Assembly (NCBI RefSeq): GCF_026210795.1
Contig: NC_089448.1
Span: 2,480,001 to 2,544,000 of the forward strand
Direction: 5' to 3'
Origin: Rhizophagus irregularis
Taxonomy: Eukaryota; Glomeromycota; Glomeromycetes; Glomerales; Glomeraceae
DNA length: 64,000 nucleotides
The notes under the pieces were generated by a model, which was given only the letters and a program-made list of their open reading frames with translations, ran no database searches and had not been told where the DNA came from. Of this stretch, positions 11,527 through 27,356 are shown one piece after another. Every line of letters starts with the position of its first letter. The stretch's first letter is position 1. A program made the translations under genes and the position numbers.

Positions 11527-11985
11527 CTACCCCAGTAGCACTAACAAAAATCTAGCAATCACATCACTAATTTTATCAATCATTCCCAAAAATGATAAGC
11601 AGATTTAACAAAAAAAAATTATTGTTATTATTTTTTTAGAATAAAACTTACTACAGATATTTTCTAAAATTTATATACTATATCTAAATTTACTTGCTTT
11701 GCAAGTTTACTTAGGCAATAAAGGTAGGTTTTGAATACAGATTTTTGTAAAATTAATTATTTACGAATTATCATATAAAAAGTCAAAAATTTATATTTTT
11801 GTTGTCAAGGTAAATTTGTAGAGCGTTCAAAAATACACATACTATATAAGTTTAAAAAATATATGGCATTTATATTGTGTTTTATTCTTATTTTTTTATT
11901 TTTTCATTAAATCTGCTTATCATTTTTGGGAATGATCGATAAAATTAGTTATGTAATCGCTAAATTTTTGTCGGTGTCACTGGAG
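11527..11985. mobile_element. TTAA-flanked MITE (piggyBac-type target)
   Basis: It is flanked by TTAA on both sides (11523-11526 and 11986-11989). The inverted repeats are about 75-80 bases, imperfect, and contain AAATCTGCTTATCATTTTTG near the inner end of both arms. The ends read CTACCCCAGTAGCAC and CTCCAGTGACACC. It has no coding capacity. The TTAA duplication points to a piggyBac-type transposase, which is inference because no active partner is in the window. Confidence 0.65.
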
Positions 11986-12362
11986 TTAAAGATGGTTAAA
12001 GGTCTAAAGACATGGTCCTCTCTGGTTACTATGCGTAAAAGACTCAGACGCTAGGATGCGCCCTCCCATCGGTCCTTCATAAATTTTGAAATTTACAATA
12101 ATTCTAGCTAAAATTAAATGATCATTGCAAAAAATATTCTTTTTTTGGATTCTCATGTAACCATTTTTCCATTTTGGAAGGAAATAAAATTTCCTTTTTT
12201 GGACTTGTGTAAATGTGTAATGTTACATGATCATATTTGACCAATCGTAGTGATCGGTCTTTATTAGAATCATGGATTCAAGACTGCGATCCAGTTTTAC
12301 AAAGACCGGAATTGACTTGGATCAGACTAAGACGAACGAAGTAAAACCATTGACCATCTTTA

Positions 12363-12730
12363 ACTGAAGTAGTTTCTTGATTTATGTTTACTGTGCAGTC
12401 TGTGCTAAACATTTTGCTTAATTTCTCAGCATCTAATAATTGTAAAAATATGATTAATAGCTCTTTAGAATTGCCTAATCGAGACGAATCGAATGGTAGT
12501 AAGATCATCTTTCTAAGTGCAATAAATCGTGACTTATCTAATAATTTATTATTTTAACATTTTTTTGTATAACTCACGATCTATCATACCTAGAAAGATG
12601 ATCTTACCACCATTCGATTTGTCTTGATTAGGTGATTCTAAAGAGCTATTAATCATATTTTTACAATCACTAGATGCTGAAAAGTTAAGCAAAACGTTTA
12701 ACAGCACAGTAAATGTAAATCAAGAAATAT
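12363..12730. repeat. Large inverted repeat (hairpin) with ~165-base arms
   Basis: 12363-12535 is the reverse complement of 12570-12730 with modest divergence, around a roughly 35-base centre. Each arm contains ATATGATTAATAGCTCTTTA and a GATCATCTTTCTA end. Related units at 11390-11465 and 12778-12853 share the TGGTAGTA...CATCTTTCTA end, so four diverged copies of one ~75-100-base unit sit in the surrounding element. The apparent 76-codon minus-strand ORF here is a by-product. Confidence 0.65.
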
Positions 12731-13075
12731 TAAATGCCAATTTTTGACATTTCGCTAAATATCTCATCAGCCAGTGATTGTAGAAAGATGAAACTACCAC
12801 CATTTGATTCGTCTCAATGAGACGATTCCAACAAGCTGTGTTGCATCTTTCTATGATCATTGGATGCTGAGCAATTTATTATATTCTTTATATAATTGTG
12901 ACTATAAACAGTACTTTTTAATATGAGATTTTTGAAAATAGGTGTGATAGTGACTATAGATAGATTGTGACTATATAGGATAAATTTTAATAATAAAGTG
13001 TTTTGAACATCCAACTGGTGTGACTATATAGTAGAATGTGACTATAATGAGAGTGACTATAAAGGGAGTTGACTG

Positions 13076-13965
13076 AATTATATTATTATAACTAACTATA
13101 ACTTATATTTCTAATTATTTTCTTATAATTCTTCTAACTATTCAGTTATATAATTATTTAAGAATTTTTACTTAATAATTTCTTCTCATTTTTCTATTTG
13201 ATTAATTATTTAATCTATTATATAATTATATGATTGATTATATAATCATTTTATGTAAGTAAAAGATTGATTTTCCATTTATTATAACTATCAAAAATAT
13301 TAATTAAGTGTATCAGTAGTAATTATATATCTTTTTAACTAATTATATATAATATTACACTGATTATAAATTAAATACCAGGTATTTTAGATTTATTCAG
13401 ATTTTTAACTTTATTTTCCAATTTTAATAAATTATGTTTTAAAAATTAATTTATTTGCAACATTTATTCTGTGCATATTTTAAAATAAAAGCTATTAAAA
13501 TTTTTGAAATTTTAAAACTATACTTTATGCAATAATAAAAGATTAGACAAATATACAAAAATCCAAAGAACCTCACTTTTTTAAAAATACTAAAAAAAAA
13601 TATTTTTTTTTCTTATTGAGAAGTATTTAAAACAGCTAAAAAGGCTTGAATTATTTATTTATTTTTTTTTTTTGAAAAGAAAGGTATCACATGAAAAAAC
13701 AGTATTCTCACAGAATTTGGAATAAAAATAATAAGAATTATCTAGAGTTGTGAATACATGAATTTTAAAAAATCTCTAATAATAAACTTTTATATAATAC
13801 TTTACAAAGTTTGTTGATGGTATATAAGCAAAATTATTGGATAATAATTTAATAGTTTATTATAGTTTAAGACAAACCTTACGTTTCAAAATTTCTTACT
13901 AATAAATACTTACTTATTATCTATAAGTTAGGATAATAATAATTCAAAAATACTATTAATAATAA
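13076..13965. other. AT-rich spacer downstream of UFD2
   Basis: No gene seen. It contains the UFD2 3' flank and poly-A/T runs near 13590 and 13660. Confidence 0.4.
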
Positions 13966-16900
13966 TTATTTCTTTTCTCTTTTTTCTTTTTTAAAAGCTT
14001 CAATTCTTTCCTTTAATTTCAAATCTGTTATATAATTATATAATAAAATTCTATTTAATTCTTGATTTAAACATTAAAAAAATAATTACAAATTTCTTAC
14101 CTGGAATAACTTGATCTATTGTCAAAGGTTTTCTATTAAAAGGATCTGTAGCATCACTTAAAAGATGAGTTGTAATTGATTTACGATCAATTGATATTCG
14201 TGATTCAGGTAAAATAACTGGATCTTCCATTATTACAAATAAAAGTGGATCTAAAAGAATTAAATAATAAAATATTTATTAATAAATACACTTGTGTTCA
14301 TACTGATCAAATTTAAATTTATCTTACCCAAGAAATCTTCCGGTATGTCGCCCAACTCTTCTTCACCTTGTTCTTCTTGTTTAATTACTTCTTCAACATT
14401 ATTAACAAATTTCTCCAACACTTTAATATCTCTATCTAATTTCAATCCATGTTCTTTCAAAATACTAAATGCTTTCAAAAACAATTCTTTGCTATAACTT
14501 CTACCATCTTTCGCAACTGCTTGTATGAATTCTTTGCTTTTACTTAAGTTCAAATATACAGTTATTAATTGCTGCAATAAAATTCTAGGTTGAAATCGAT
14601 ATTTTTCCCTATTTTTAACTTTAAGTCCAGTACACTTAGGACCAACAAGAGAATTTAAATTATAATCTAACATTGCTGCTAATCGATCAACAATTTGAGG
14701 TGTAAGAAATGGATCAGCTACTTCTGATGTCATATATTCAAGCATGTGCACAGTTTCATTTCCAAGAGCCATATAAGATGTAGCCTGTCGTTCAAGAGAG
14801 TGAAACAAACTTTCACGTTCTTGACGTTGTTGCTAGTCATTTTGTAATGTTATTAATGATATTTTTATTATAAGTAATATTATTAAGTGATAATCAATAT
14901 TTATATATTACCTGCGTTTTCTTTTCCCATTCATCGATATTATCCATTTCATTTTGTATGTTACGAATTTCAGTTAGTTTTGTAAGACTCTCGTCGAGGA
15001 GATAAGTTGCATCATTCATTAACAAATTAGCAAATCTTACAAAGGTATCCATTTTTCTATTGCGAAAATCATATACAAATGTATATTAATATAAATATAA
15101 ATATATATTATTCTCATTATTAATGATTTTAAAGCTTGAATAATTTACTGACCGACTTTCTTCTCTTAATTTATTCCTATACATTTGATTATTCCATATT
15201 GAATTAAATATTTGCGAAATATTATATCTAATATTAAACTTATCATAAAATTGAGTGTGCGTTCCAGTCTGCTCCACCTCTAAAAAGATCAAATAATGTA
15301 AACCTAACATCCAATATAGATAGATATGTGAAAAAGAAATTCTCTTACCAACATAAAAAGACATCAGAGATGACATTAAATGTTCCAATGCAATAGGGTG
15401 TGTATTTAATATACTTCCTATACCACCCTCATTTTCATTCCGTATTGTGTAGTAGAATAGAATCTAATAATTATAAAATATTATCAAAATGGATCCACCC
15501 ATAAAGTTAAATATAATATAATAAATAGGGCATAAAGAAATCCTCACCTCTACAAGCTTGGCTTTCAAATATGGATTTTTGATATATGTCGAAGATTTAA
15601 GAAAAGTGATGATAAAAATGACCAATTCATCACGTGAGCATGAAAGCATTACTTTAGGATTATATCTGTATTATATAAAATAATTTATACATAAATATTC
15701 AATATTGTTAATGATAAATTCATAAAATTATTACCTGGAAATGAATGAAAAAAATTCAGTAATATCTTCAATAACAAATTCAGGCAACATAATAAATTCT
15801 TCTGGTGGTGTTGGTGGCAAAGGTAAACTTTGGAAGGAAAACAGAAGATTTAATAAAACTCAATAAACATAAACATTATTATTTATAGTAAATACCTAAT
15901 TTGCTTTATAGGGTGTTGACCTGTAGGATCAACAATTCTTAACACCCAGTTAATTACTAAATTATAGAATTGTAATGTACGAGATAAAGATGTAGGATCT
16001 AACAATTGAGACTCGTACGATATTTTATGTACAGCCCATTTCTCAAGTTGATCCTATTTAATAGATATTTATGTTAACATTTATATTCATGTATATAATA
16101 TTATCTCTTAATACAAATATCATACCTTACAACGCTCTAGTAGGGCATTGTTAAATGTTTCAGCCGGAGTCTTTTTTTTTTGATTTTTAGAAATAAAGAA
16201 TAAGTTATAAATCTTATTATCCAAGACAAATCACTCAATAATATAATAAGTTATATTTACTCCTGCCCATTTTGGTTGATCAGCTTTCAACCTATCATAC
16301 TGCTTTTGTAATTCTGCAAGGTCTCTGTTCAAGTTATTGTATTTGTTATAGCATTGCAATGGTCCGTAGTGATGCATTGCTAAAGTTATGAAAAATATTT
16401 CTGATATAAAATTTGGTGATGCTATACATAAAATAATTTTTAATAATAATATTAAAATAAAATCACAAAATTAAACAGTTTAATCACAGATTAAATTCTA
16501 GTATTTCTAACCAGCTTCATTTACTGCAGAAGAATAATATGCGTCTGACTCTTGTTGGGTTGCCTTAATTTTTGTTTCTTGACTAATATCAATTCGTCTC
16601 GACTTGCGGAAATAATTAACGTCGATACGATCGATCTTTTAAAATTCACATGGAATTTAATAATATTCAAATAAAAATTATAAAAATTTTAAACATTTTA
16701 AATGTTAAAAATTAGCTACCTTAGAATAAATAGGATCTGCAAATATTAATAATATAGAACTTAAATTCATCAAAAGCCCATCCGTTCCTACTTGTGAAGG
16801 ATCAACCTATGATCGATAAGCAATGATGTTTATTAACCATAATTCCTTTAAGTGTAAATATAAGTAATAAGTTGAATACAAACCTGCATCTGTGTTCTTT

Positions 16901-19193
16901 TTTCGTTCAATTTAATAACTCTAGCAAAATAAGAAAGAACAGCTTCTTTTGAAGATGGTGAAGAGCGTACAATATTATTGAATATATTAAAAAGAGTTCT
17001 CTGAAATGTATAAAATATATATTTAATAAATTTTTTTTTAAAAAAAAAAGGGGAGGGAAGAAAAAAAAAAGGAAAAAAGAAATAACGGTATTATTAACCT
17101 GTACTCCTTGTATAGCGCCACTTAAACTTATCATAAGAGAATCAACATCAGCTTTACTTCTTTGTTGAATGTTACCAAAATACTTTTCTGGAATAGATGG
17201 CTGTGGTCGGATATTATATAAATTTCTTAATAGATTCAAAATATAAAATAAACATACATAATCCTTATAATAAAATTAAATTACCTCATCCGATGGAAAA
17301 ACAGATATCCTACAAAATGGACCTAAAAGTGACATGACCTCATATGCTTTTGCAGTTGAATTTTGAGGATTCCAGCTTCGTAGTGTTGGTAACTTATTTA
17401 CGAAATAAATAAACTATCTTTAATATGTTGAATTTAAAATGAAACGATACATATATTAGTTGATTTGTTTTTACCATTGCTGCCAAAGATTTTATCTCTG
17501 TTAAAGTTGCTAAACCCTAAAATAGAAATTTGTAAAAGAATGATTATATTAGTTATGTAAAGATAAATAAATTAGTTTGAACGCTCAGGACAGCAGCATA
17601 CATTAAGTGGTTTTAAGTAATCATTATTTAAAATGTTTTTTGTCCGCATTTGAGCCGCAAGCCCGATTAAAGCACTACCAAAAATCTATAAATTTTTGTT
17701 ATAATTAATAAAATTTAAAACTACAAATTACTATATTTAAGGGATATAATTTCTCTAACTTGATCAAATTGTTCCTCATCAACTTTTGCTGCCAATTCTT
17801 GAATAAAATCCAAAGGTAACCCTTCGGGGGAGTTTATATCGGACAATAGTCTTGAAACAAGTTGTCGGGAACCTAATTCCGTGGAACTATCATTGGTAAA
17901 AAAGTGCATCAAGAATTTTCTTTATTAATAAAAAGAAAGAGAAAAAGAAAGAAGAGCAGAAAAGCTACTAACTCATTTATTTGAGGAAACATATCAGGAT
18001 ATTGAATAACCAAACAAGCATAGTTCACTAATAGGTCTTTTAAGGCGTCCATGACCTTAACTCGTTCGTTAACAACAGAAGGTTCTAATGTCTAAGTATG
18101 AGAACATTATTAAAATAAAGAATATTATTCAATTTACAGATAAAATGAGTTTATACTTTTGAGGAGCGTGTTAACAAGTTACTCTTAATTTCAGATGCTC
18201 GTTTCCAACAATCCAGCAGATAATCAAATAAGGATATACGAGGTAATTTCGAAATAGCCTGAAAAGTCTCCTCATCATCACTCATTTGATTGGGATCAAT
18301 ATTTAATCGAGCAACTAGAGCACTTTCAAGATGAGATTGCGATAATTTGAATGATTTCTTTTCTGTTCATAATATTCAATATCTTAATTAGATTTAATAA
18401 AAAGCAAGGTATATAGGAAAAGACAATTTCTGCAAGATAATTCATACCAGGATCTTCTTTCTTTAATTCCTCAACGAGAGAATTTAAGTATACCAATTGA
18501 GAGTCTTTTTTTTCGGCTAATGATTTCTTTAAAGGCAAATTGTTTAAAGTTTTTAAGATTTTATTTATGCAAAAATGTTAAAAGAAGTGACTCATCCGAA
18601 AAAGTCTTAACAAGATCAACTTACATCAAGAGTAACTTGAAAAACCTTTGAAATGACATCATCTTGCCAATCTTCAAAAGACTTAAGAGGTTGCTTTGGT
18701 TTTTGTGAAATCAATGGCGTATTCTTTGAATAATAAAAAATAAATAAATTATACGTCTCTCAACCTTGCTGCAAGTATATTTAATAAAACAAGCATTAGA
18801 AATATAAACAATAAAATCGAAGCTATATTCTCACCATAGGCTCTTTGTTACCCTTGTCTTGTAGTTGTTGCTTTTGCGAAGTCGTCGCAGCATTCGAATT
18901 ATTTGATTTTGCGGACTTTGTGCTAGAAGACGACGCGACATTTCTTGAAGTTCCAGCCAAGTTTTCTGAACTATTCTGTTGAAGTTTTGCTAACTTTGCT
19001 AAACGTTTTAATCGAATCTAAAATAAAAGAATGCCGCAAAAAAAAAAAAAATTCAATAAAGAAACTAGGCCAACAATGCATTTCAAAAAATTATCGATAT
19101 CTGATTCCTTTTTACTTTATCTGCGTCTGTTGAAGGTGACGAAGATTCCGGTGTTACTTGTTCAGCTACTTGCTCTGGTACTTTGGGATCCAT
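13966..19193 (-). CDS. UFD2: Ubiquitin conjugation factor E4 (Ufd2, U-box)
   Basis: This is an E4/U-box ubiquitin ligase that elongates chains on substrates delivered by E1-E2-E3 and works with Cdc48/p97 in ER-associated and UFD-pathway degradation. The gene is split by about twenty short introns; the stop is at 13966-13968 and the start codon at 19193-19191. Checked exons include 19116-19193 and 18835-19017, which join in frame to the basic helix [14 protein letters not shown] typical of Ufd2 N-termini. The Ufd2 core is clearest in 14335-14835 ([26 protein letters not shown]). The C-terminal U-box includes [18 protein letters not shown] and [15 protein letters not shown], ending in a lysine/glutamate-rich tail. 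All family hallmarks are present. Internal exon borders were not all traced. It is transcribed divergently from the BTB gene. Confidence 0.9.
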
Positions 19194-19915
19194 ATCGAAA
19201 ATATAAAACGATAAGTAATGTTCTTAGAACAAAAAAATTTGATCTCGTAAATGAAATACTGAAATTTCATTATAAAAATTCCTTTTATTAAAGTCTGACG
19301 TAACAATTCACGTGCGGAATAAATCCCATAAATTTTAATCACTTTATCAGATTGATTATATCTATAACTAGATAAATAAAAAAAATTTTTTTTTAACTTT
19401 CGAACCTTCTTTATGGCAGAAAGCGAACTCTGTTCTTTTTATTTTTTGATTAGGATGTGTTCGTCTTTTTTTTGCTTTAAAGAAGAATATAAATTTCCGT
19501 CTACTTATCTACCGTACTCAATTTAAAATTATTTATGTGTGTATGGTTCGTCTAAACGGAAACATTACGAAATTAAAATATAAAATTAGACTACAAAATA
19601 TGTGTAGAAATGTAGAAATCGTAAAACTTGCTTATTAAATGGTCAATTAAAGATCAAAATTTGATTTAAACATCTTGAATATCTTGAATGTATAAAATAA
19701 AATAAAATTTTAATTCGTGTAATTAAATTGCTGTAAATTAGAATATTTGTTTGATCTCGAGGCAAAATAATAGAAAATAATAAACACTGAACTCAATTGA
19801 CGATCAGATGGCGATCATTTTAGGAGTGTTACACACCGTTTTGATATAAAGACCATTTGTGTATTACCCTTTCTCATAAACAACGTTAACGAGTGTATTA
19901 AGAATAAGTTAAATA
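19194..19915. promoter_or_regulatory. Shared intergenic region between UFD2 and the BTB gene
   Basis: These 722 bases separate two divergently transcribed genes and so must carry both promoters. No other ORF of note is present. No specific box could be assigned with confidence. Confidence 0.4.
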
Positions 19916-21717
19916 ATGGAATTTTATAGAGGATTATCTATTGACTTTAGTCATTTGCTGGACGAGTCTGATGATTATGACGTTATCATTTATGCTGGTA
20001 AAGAACCAAATGTTAGGAAATTCCACGCGCACACAGTTATTTTGCGTGCGAGATCTCCTTACTTTCGTAGAGCTTTGTCAAGAGATTGGGCTAAAAAAGA
20101 GAACGGTTCTATTGTTTTTCAGAAGCCGAACATAGCACACGAAGTATTTGATGTTATTTTAAAGTTAGTATAACATTATTATTTTGAAGTTGTATATTTA
20201 CAGTGTTTAGTCAATGTGTATGTATACCTTTTCTTTTTTTTGTTTTCTGGTAGGTATATTTACAGCGGCACAGCCGATTTACTCGCACAAGAAGGTGGGA
20301 TTATCCTTAATCTTTTGACTGCCTCTGATGAGTTAGTTCTTCAAGAATTGATCATTTATGCACAAGATCATCTTATTCAACAAAAATCCGACTGGTTGCA
20401 AGAAAATGTGATACAAGTTTTGCATACTGTTGGATATTTAGAAGCTTGTAAAGATTTACAAAATTTTTGTTTGGGTTTAATTTGTCAGGATCCTTATTGG
20501 TTATTCGAATCAAATAATTTTCGTTCATTGGATGAATCTGTTCTTATACCTCTATTAAAACGGGACGATCTTTTAATGGAAGAAATTGAAATTTGGGACC
20601 ATTTAATTGAGTGGGGAATTGCACAAAATCCAACACTAAGTGAAAATATTTCAACATGGTCTTCTGATGACTTTGAAGTATTGAAGAGTACCCTTGAACA
20701 ATGTATACCGTTAATTAGATATTTTAATATTGACTCTAGTGATTATTGGGATAAAGTGAGACCTTTTAGTCAAATTTTACCAAGTGATTTGCATGAAGTC
20801 CTCTTGCAATATTATTGTAAGCGAGGTAATATAAATTTAACCGATACAATTATATTACCACCAAGAAAGACTGGAATTCAATCAAATATTATAAAATTTA
20901 AACATATTTCTTTAATAGCAAAATGGATTGACAGAAAGGAAGGAAGTGAAACTAATTTAGAAAAGTCTAAATACGATTTTAATAGGGTTCTTTGTGGTTC
21001 AATTAGTGGCTTCACTGCCGCTAATTTTCACAAGAAATGTGATAACCAAGGTCCAACTTTAGTTGTAATTAAAGTAAAGGAAACCGGAGAGATTATTGGG
21101 GGTTATAATCCAATAAGTTGGAGAGGTTTAAATAACAATCTAGATGGTGGTTGGATGTCAGCAGCAGCTCCATCGTGGACTGTTTCAAATCGTCATCGTC
21201 CTTCTACTTTTGGAAGTTTTTCAAGATCTACTTATGAAGTAGGTCCTTATCAAAGTACCCTTAATAGTTTTATATTTTCATTAGGTGATGGAAAGGATCT
21301 TTCGAAAGCAAAAATTAGTCGAATTCTTCAAGATAATATGTCAACAGCTGTTTTTTCATCTCCACGGCATGGTCCTTGTTTTGGACAAAATGATTTACGA
21401 ATGAATGATAATTTTAACGAAGCTGAAACGTGTACATGTCAATGTTATGATTATGAAAGTGAAATAACTGAGAACCATAATTTTTCTGTTGAAGAATATG
21501 AAGTATTTCAAGTTGTGAATAAAGACGGACAAGAAACTTCAAATCAGGCTTCAACCTCACCAATGCAACAGATGCATCCTCCAAGACCTGAACTTACAAA
21601 TTATCCAACCGCTTGGTAAGAAAGAAAAAAAATTTTAATTTGCTACTTCGTCATTTCCTTAATTTTAAATATCGATTTTAATTTTTATTATTTAGGGGAG
21701 AATTCATGCATTTTTGA
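19916..21717 (+). CDS. BTB-BACK-TLDc domain protein
   Basis: Three exons (19916-20163, 20254-21615, 21696-21717) join in frame to a 543-residue protein. The BTB/POZ domain spans about residues 20-115 (DYDVIIYAGKE, KFHAHTVILRARSPYFR). A BACK-like helical segment follows. A TLDc domain lies at about 300-440 (SGFTAANFHKKCDNQGPTLV, IGGYNPISW). BTB-BACK proteins usually recruit substrates to Cullin-3 ubiquitin ligases; TLDc domains are linked to V-ATPase regulation and oxidative-stress resistance. The substrate here is unknown. This architecture is strongly expanded in Rhizophagus-type fungi (family knowledge). The tail ends after a Gln/Pro/Thr-rich segment. The last exon encodes only seven codons plus the stop. 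Confidence 0.88.
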
Positions 21718-22214
21718 AAGAATTAATTTAAACTTTAATTAATTCGATTCATATATAATGTATGCCGAAATTATCCAAGCGTGAATTTATACAATATAAA
21801 CGTTATTGTATGAATTATATGTAAAGTAACGAATTGAATTCGAGTAAAGTTGTAAAAATGTATAAAGAAAATTTTGAAAATTGATTTTGTTAATATTATA
21901 TTTCTGAATATACTTTGTATATTTTGTAAATTTTTGCAAATTTTGAGAAATGGGTGATCTTAGTTTAAGCTTTACAAGTAAAACCAATTTTATTGTAATA
22001 TACATAAAGTTTATATATATTTATTTTAAAGTTTGTAATAATCGTTATAATTCGTAAATATTTTATCATATTGACATTTTTTCATAATAAACCTGTCAAT
22101 CGGGAACAAAACACATATTGCACACGTGTAACATTAATGCCTATATGATATGTACACAAAAAAGGTAAATTTTTTTTTTATTCCCTTAATCAATGTTTTA
22201 AAAAATAAATAAAA
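21718..22214. other. Spacer between BTB gene and DPM3
   Basis: AT-rich and without ORFs of interest. It carries the BTB gene 3' flank and the DPM3 promoter. Confidence 0.4.
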
Positions 22215-22649
22215 ATGACAAAAGCAACAGAAACTGCAAGATTTCTTGGTATAATTTTGTTAACATATTTTATTTTCTTATTTAACATAATTCCCCTTCC
22301 TCAAATAATACAAGAAGAAATTTTACCAGTGGTAAGAGAAAATTTAAATATTTGATATATTGATGATAAATTTTTTAATAATATATTCTGTTATATATGA
22401 TGATAATTTATTAAAAGTTTCCTTGGTGGGTACTTGTGTCATTTGGAGCTTATTCACTTGGAAATATCGGATATCATGTTTATAGATTTAGAGATTGTGA
22501 AGATGCTTATCACGAATTAATGGCGGTAATTAATTATGTCTCAACTTTTTCATATCAAATTAAATATAATATTTTACATATTTTTTTTTTTTTAGGAAAT
22601 TCAAATAGCAAAAGACGATTTAAAAACAAAAGGTGTCACAATAGATTAA
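22215..22649 (+). CDS. DPM3: Dolichol-phosphate mannosyltransferase subunit 3
   Basis: This is the small ER-membrane subunit that tethers and stabilises the Dpm1 catalytic subunit. The complex makes dolichol-phosphate-mannose for GPI anchors, N-glycans and O-mannosylation. Three exons (22215-22331, 22418-22525, 22596-22649) are in phase 0 and give 92 residues, the usual size. Two transmembrane segments lie at about residues 9-29 and 42-62. The diagnostic second-helix motif is PWWVLVSFGAYSLGNIGYHV, followed by the coiled-coil tail with CEDAYHELMAEIQIAKDDLK that binds Dpm1. It is convergent with VMA1, with 269 bases between stop codons. Confidence 0.92.
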
Positions 22650-22918
22650 ATTAAAATTAAAATCATTTATAATTTCTTAATATAATAATTTTAGTACTTT
22701 AATTTTTCTCCTAATTATTAATGATCAAACTTAATATATTAAGTAAAGTAAAATATACTTTAATATAAAAATAAATAAATAAATAACAGTTTCATTATAT
22801 ATATGTTTATATTTGGTACTAATAATAATACATTAAGAAAAAAATTAAGTTATCTACTTATTAATAAAAAAAAATAAAATAAAATAAAAGTTTCCTATTT
22901 CAACTAATTAAATCCAAT

Positions 22919-26090
<3,172 letters not shown>

Positions 26091-26713
26091 CTCTTGAGTT
26101 AATTAGTTGGAGAAAGAAAAAGGCGTAGAGGTATAACTAGGGCGTTTTCGTTGTAACGGTTCGTTATTTCAGTTTGATCGATGAATACCAAAATGTGATT
26201 ATCATTGTAAAATCTATAAAATCTGATCACTTCATAAAGTAAATTTTCTTGTAGATCTATGACTTTGTGATTGGTTAAAATAAAGATCTAGATACCGGCA
26301 AATATGATCATTATATTAAACTGATCGCGCATCGTGTTCATATCTTTATATCAATCAAGGGCAAAGTTAATCAACATGTTTTTGACCGGAAAAACATTCT
26401 TAAAAATAAGCATATGAAAAGAAAGAGTTAAAGGGGTGTATAAGTCAATAAAATTGATGCAAAGAATCAAAAGGAAAGGAATTTTTGTACTATTGAGATT
26501 TGAAACTGCGCCATGATCAGTTTATCGGCAAAAACCGAAAAGTTTGTGCTTTCCTAGATGACGATCATTTTAGATTTTTTTTTTCTTTTTTTTTTTTTAA
26601 TAGTGAATCGTGATGGGTAAACCAAGTGTGTGGTTTTTTTATAAGATTTACAAATTCTTTTTTTTTCAAAGCTAATCCTCTTTCTTTTGAAATACGATTT
26701 AGAACGAAATAGA
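26091..26713. promoter_or_regulatory. Divergent promoter region of VMA1 and the Alb1-like gene
   Basis: This 623-base interval lies between two divergent genes. Two T-rich tracts (26573-26600 and 26633-26668) lie close to the Alb1-like start and may act as pyrimidine-rich core-promoter elements. That role is inferred from position only. Confidence 0.4.
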
Positions 26714-27076
26714 ATGCAAATGGAAATTGATAATGAACCAACATCACCTCCAAAACCTATGAATATTGATAAATGGTCTATTTCTTCACAAGAAAGTAAG
26801 TTTCATTATTGAAGTGTCTTGTGAATTTTTTTTTTTTTTAATTACGTGTTTTAGATAAGTTAGATAAATCCATTAATCCTATGTACAGGGAAAGGTGCTG
26901 ATAATTTACTTCACAAAATTAAAAAGAAACCAAAACCACTTCGAGCAAAAGCAAAAAAAAGACGAGAACAAGGCATAAAACGAGCATTGAACATTAAAGA
27001 AAAGGAAGAAATTAAAATTGCTAAATCATTAGAAAAATTGAATAAAAAGAAACGTTTGAAATCAATTCAGGAATAA
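26714..27076 (+). CDS. Small basic Alb1-like protein
   Basis: Two exons (26714-26795 and 26889-27076) give 89 residues. The acidic N-terminus (MEIDNEPTSPPKPMNIDKW) is followed by a very basic region (LLHKIKKKPKPLRAKAKKRR, then EQGIKRALNIKEKEE). This pattern resembles fungal Alb1, a small nucleolar/60S pre-ribosome protein partnered with Arx1. A nuclear RNA-associated role is likely from the charge alone; the Alb1 label is tentative. The acceptor at ..TACAG before 26889 was chosen because the alternative upstream acceptor leads to an early stop. Confidence 0.55.
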
Positions 27077-27356
27077 ATTAAAAAAGTAATTATTTGTAAT
27101 TATTTGTTTCTAATTAAGATATTATTTTTTATTTATTATTTATTTGCGTTATATCTAATTTTGAATTATTCATTTAATTTAGTGAATAGACTTTGTGCGC
27201 TTTCTTCCATTCTCTTTGTTAGTATGTAGATAAATAAAGTAAGGACGCTCCGCTTTCAATTTCAAATTAACTTTTTAAATAAACAATTAATAAATTAAAT
27301 GATTAGTTAATATATTGTATTATGATGATGAAACAATAATTAATATAAATAATATA

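Larger units (their letters stand above)
11232..13075. mobile_element. Pogo/Tc1-mariner-like TIR element, enlarged by nested insertions
   Basis: The left end is TA-CAGTCAACTTTCTTTATAG (CAGTC at 11232). The right end reads CTATAAAGGGAGTTGACTG, ending at 13075, which is its inverted complement with few mismatches. The left flank has TA; the right TA has decayed to AA. The right end also carries several GTGACTATA sub-repeats. Inside is a long inverted repeat (11375-11522 against 12721-12873, about 88% by eye) and further nested elements. No transposase is visible. The family label rests on the CAGTC ends and TA target. Confidence 0.6.

Noticed and set aside
12590-12610. CCTAGAAAGATGATC resembles the start of the insect piggyBac TIR
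   Set aside because: It lies in the arm of an internal hairpin, has no TTAA beside it, and is too short to distinguish from chance.
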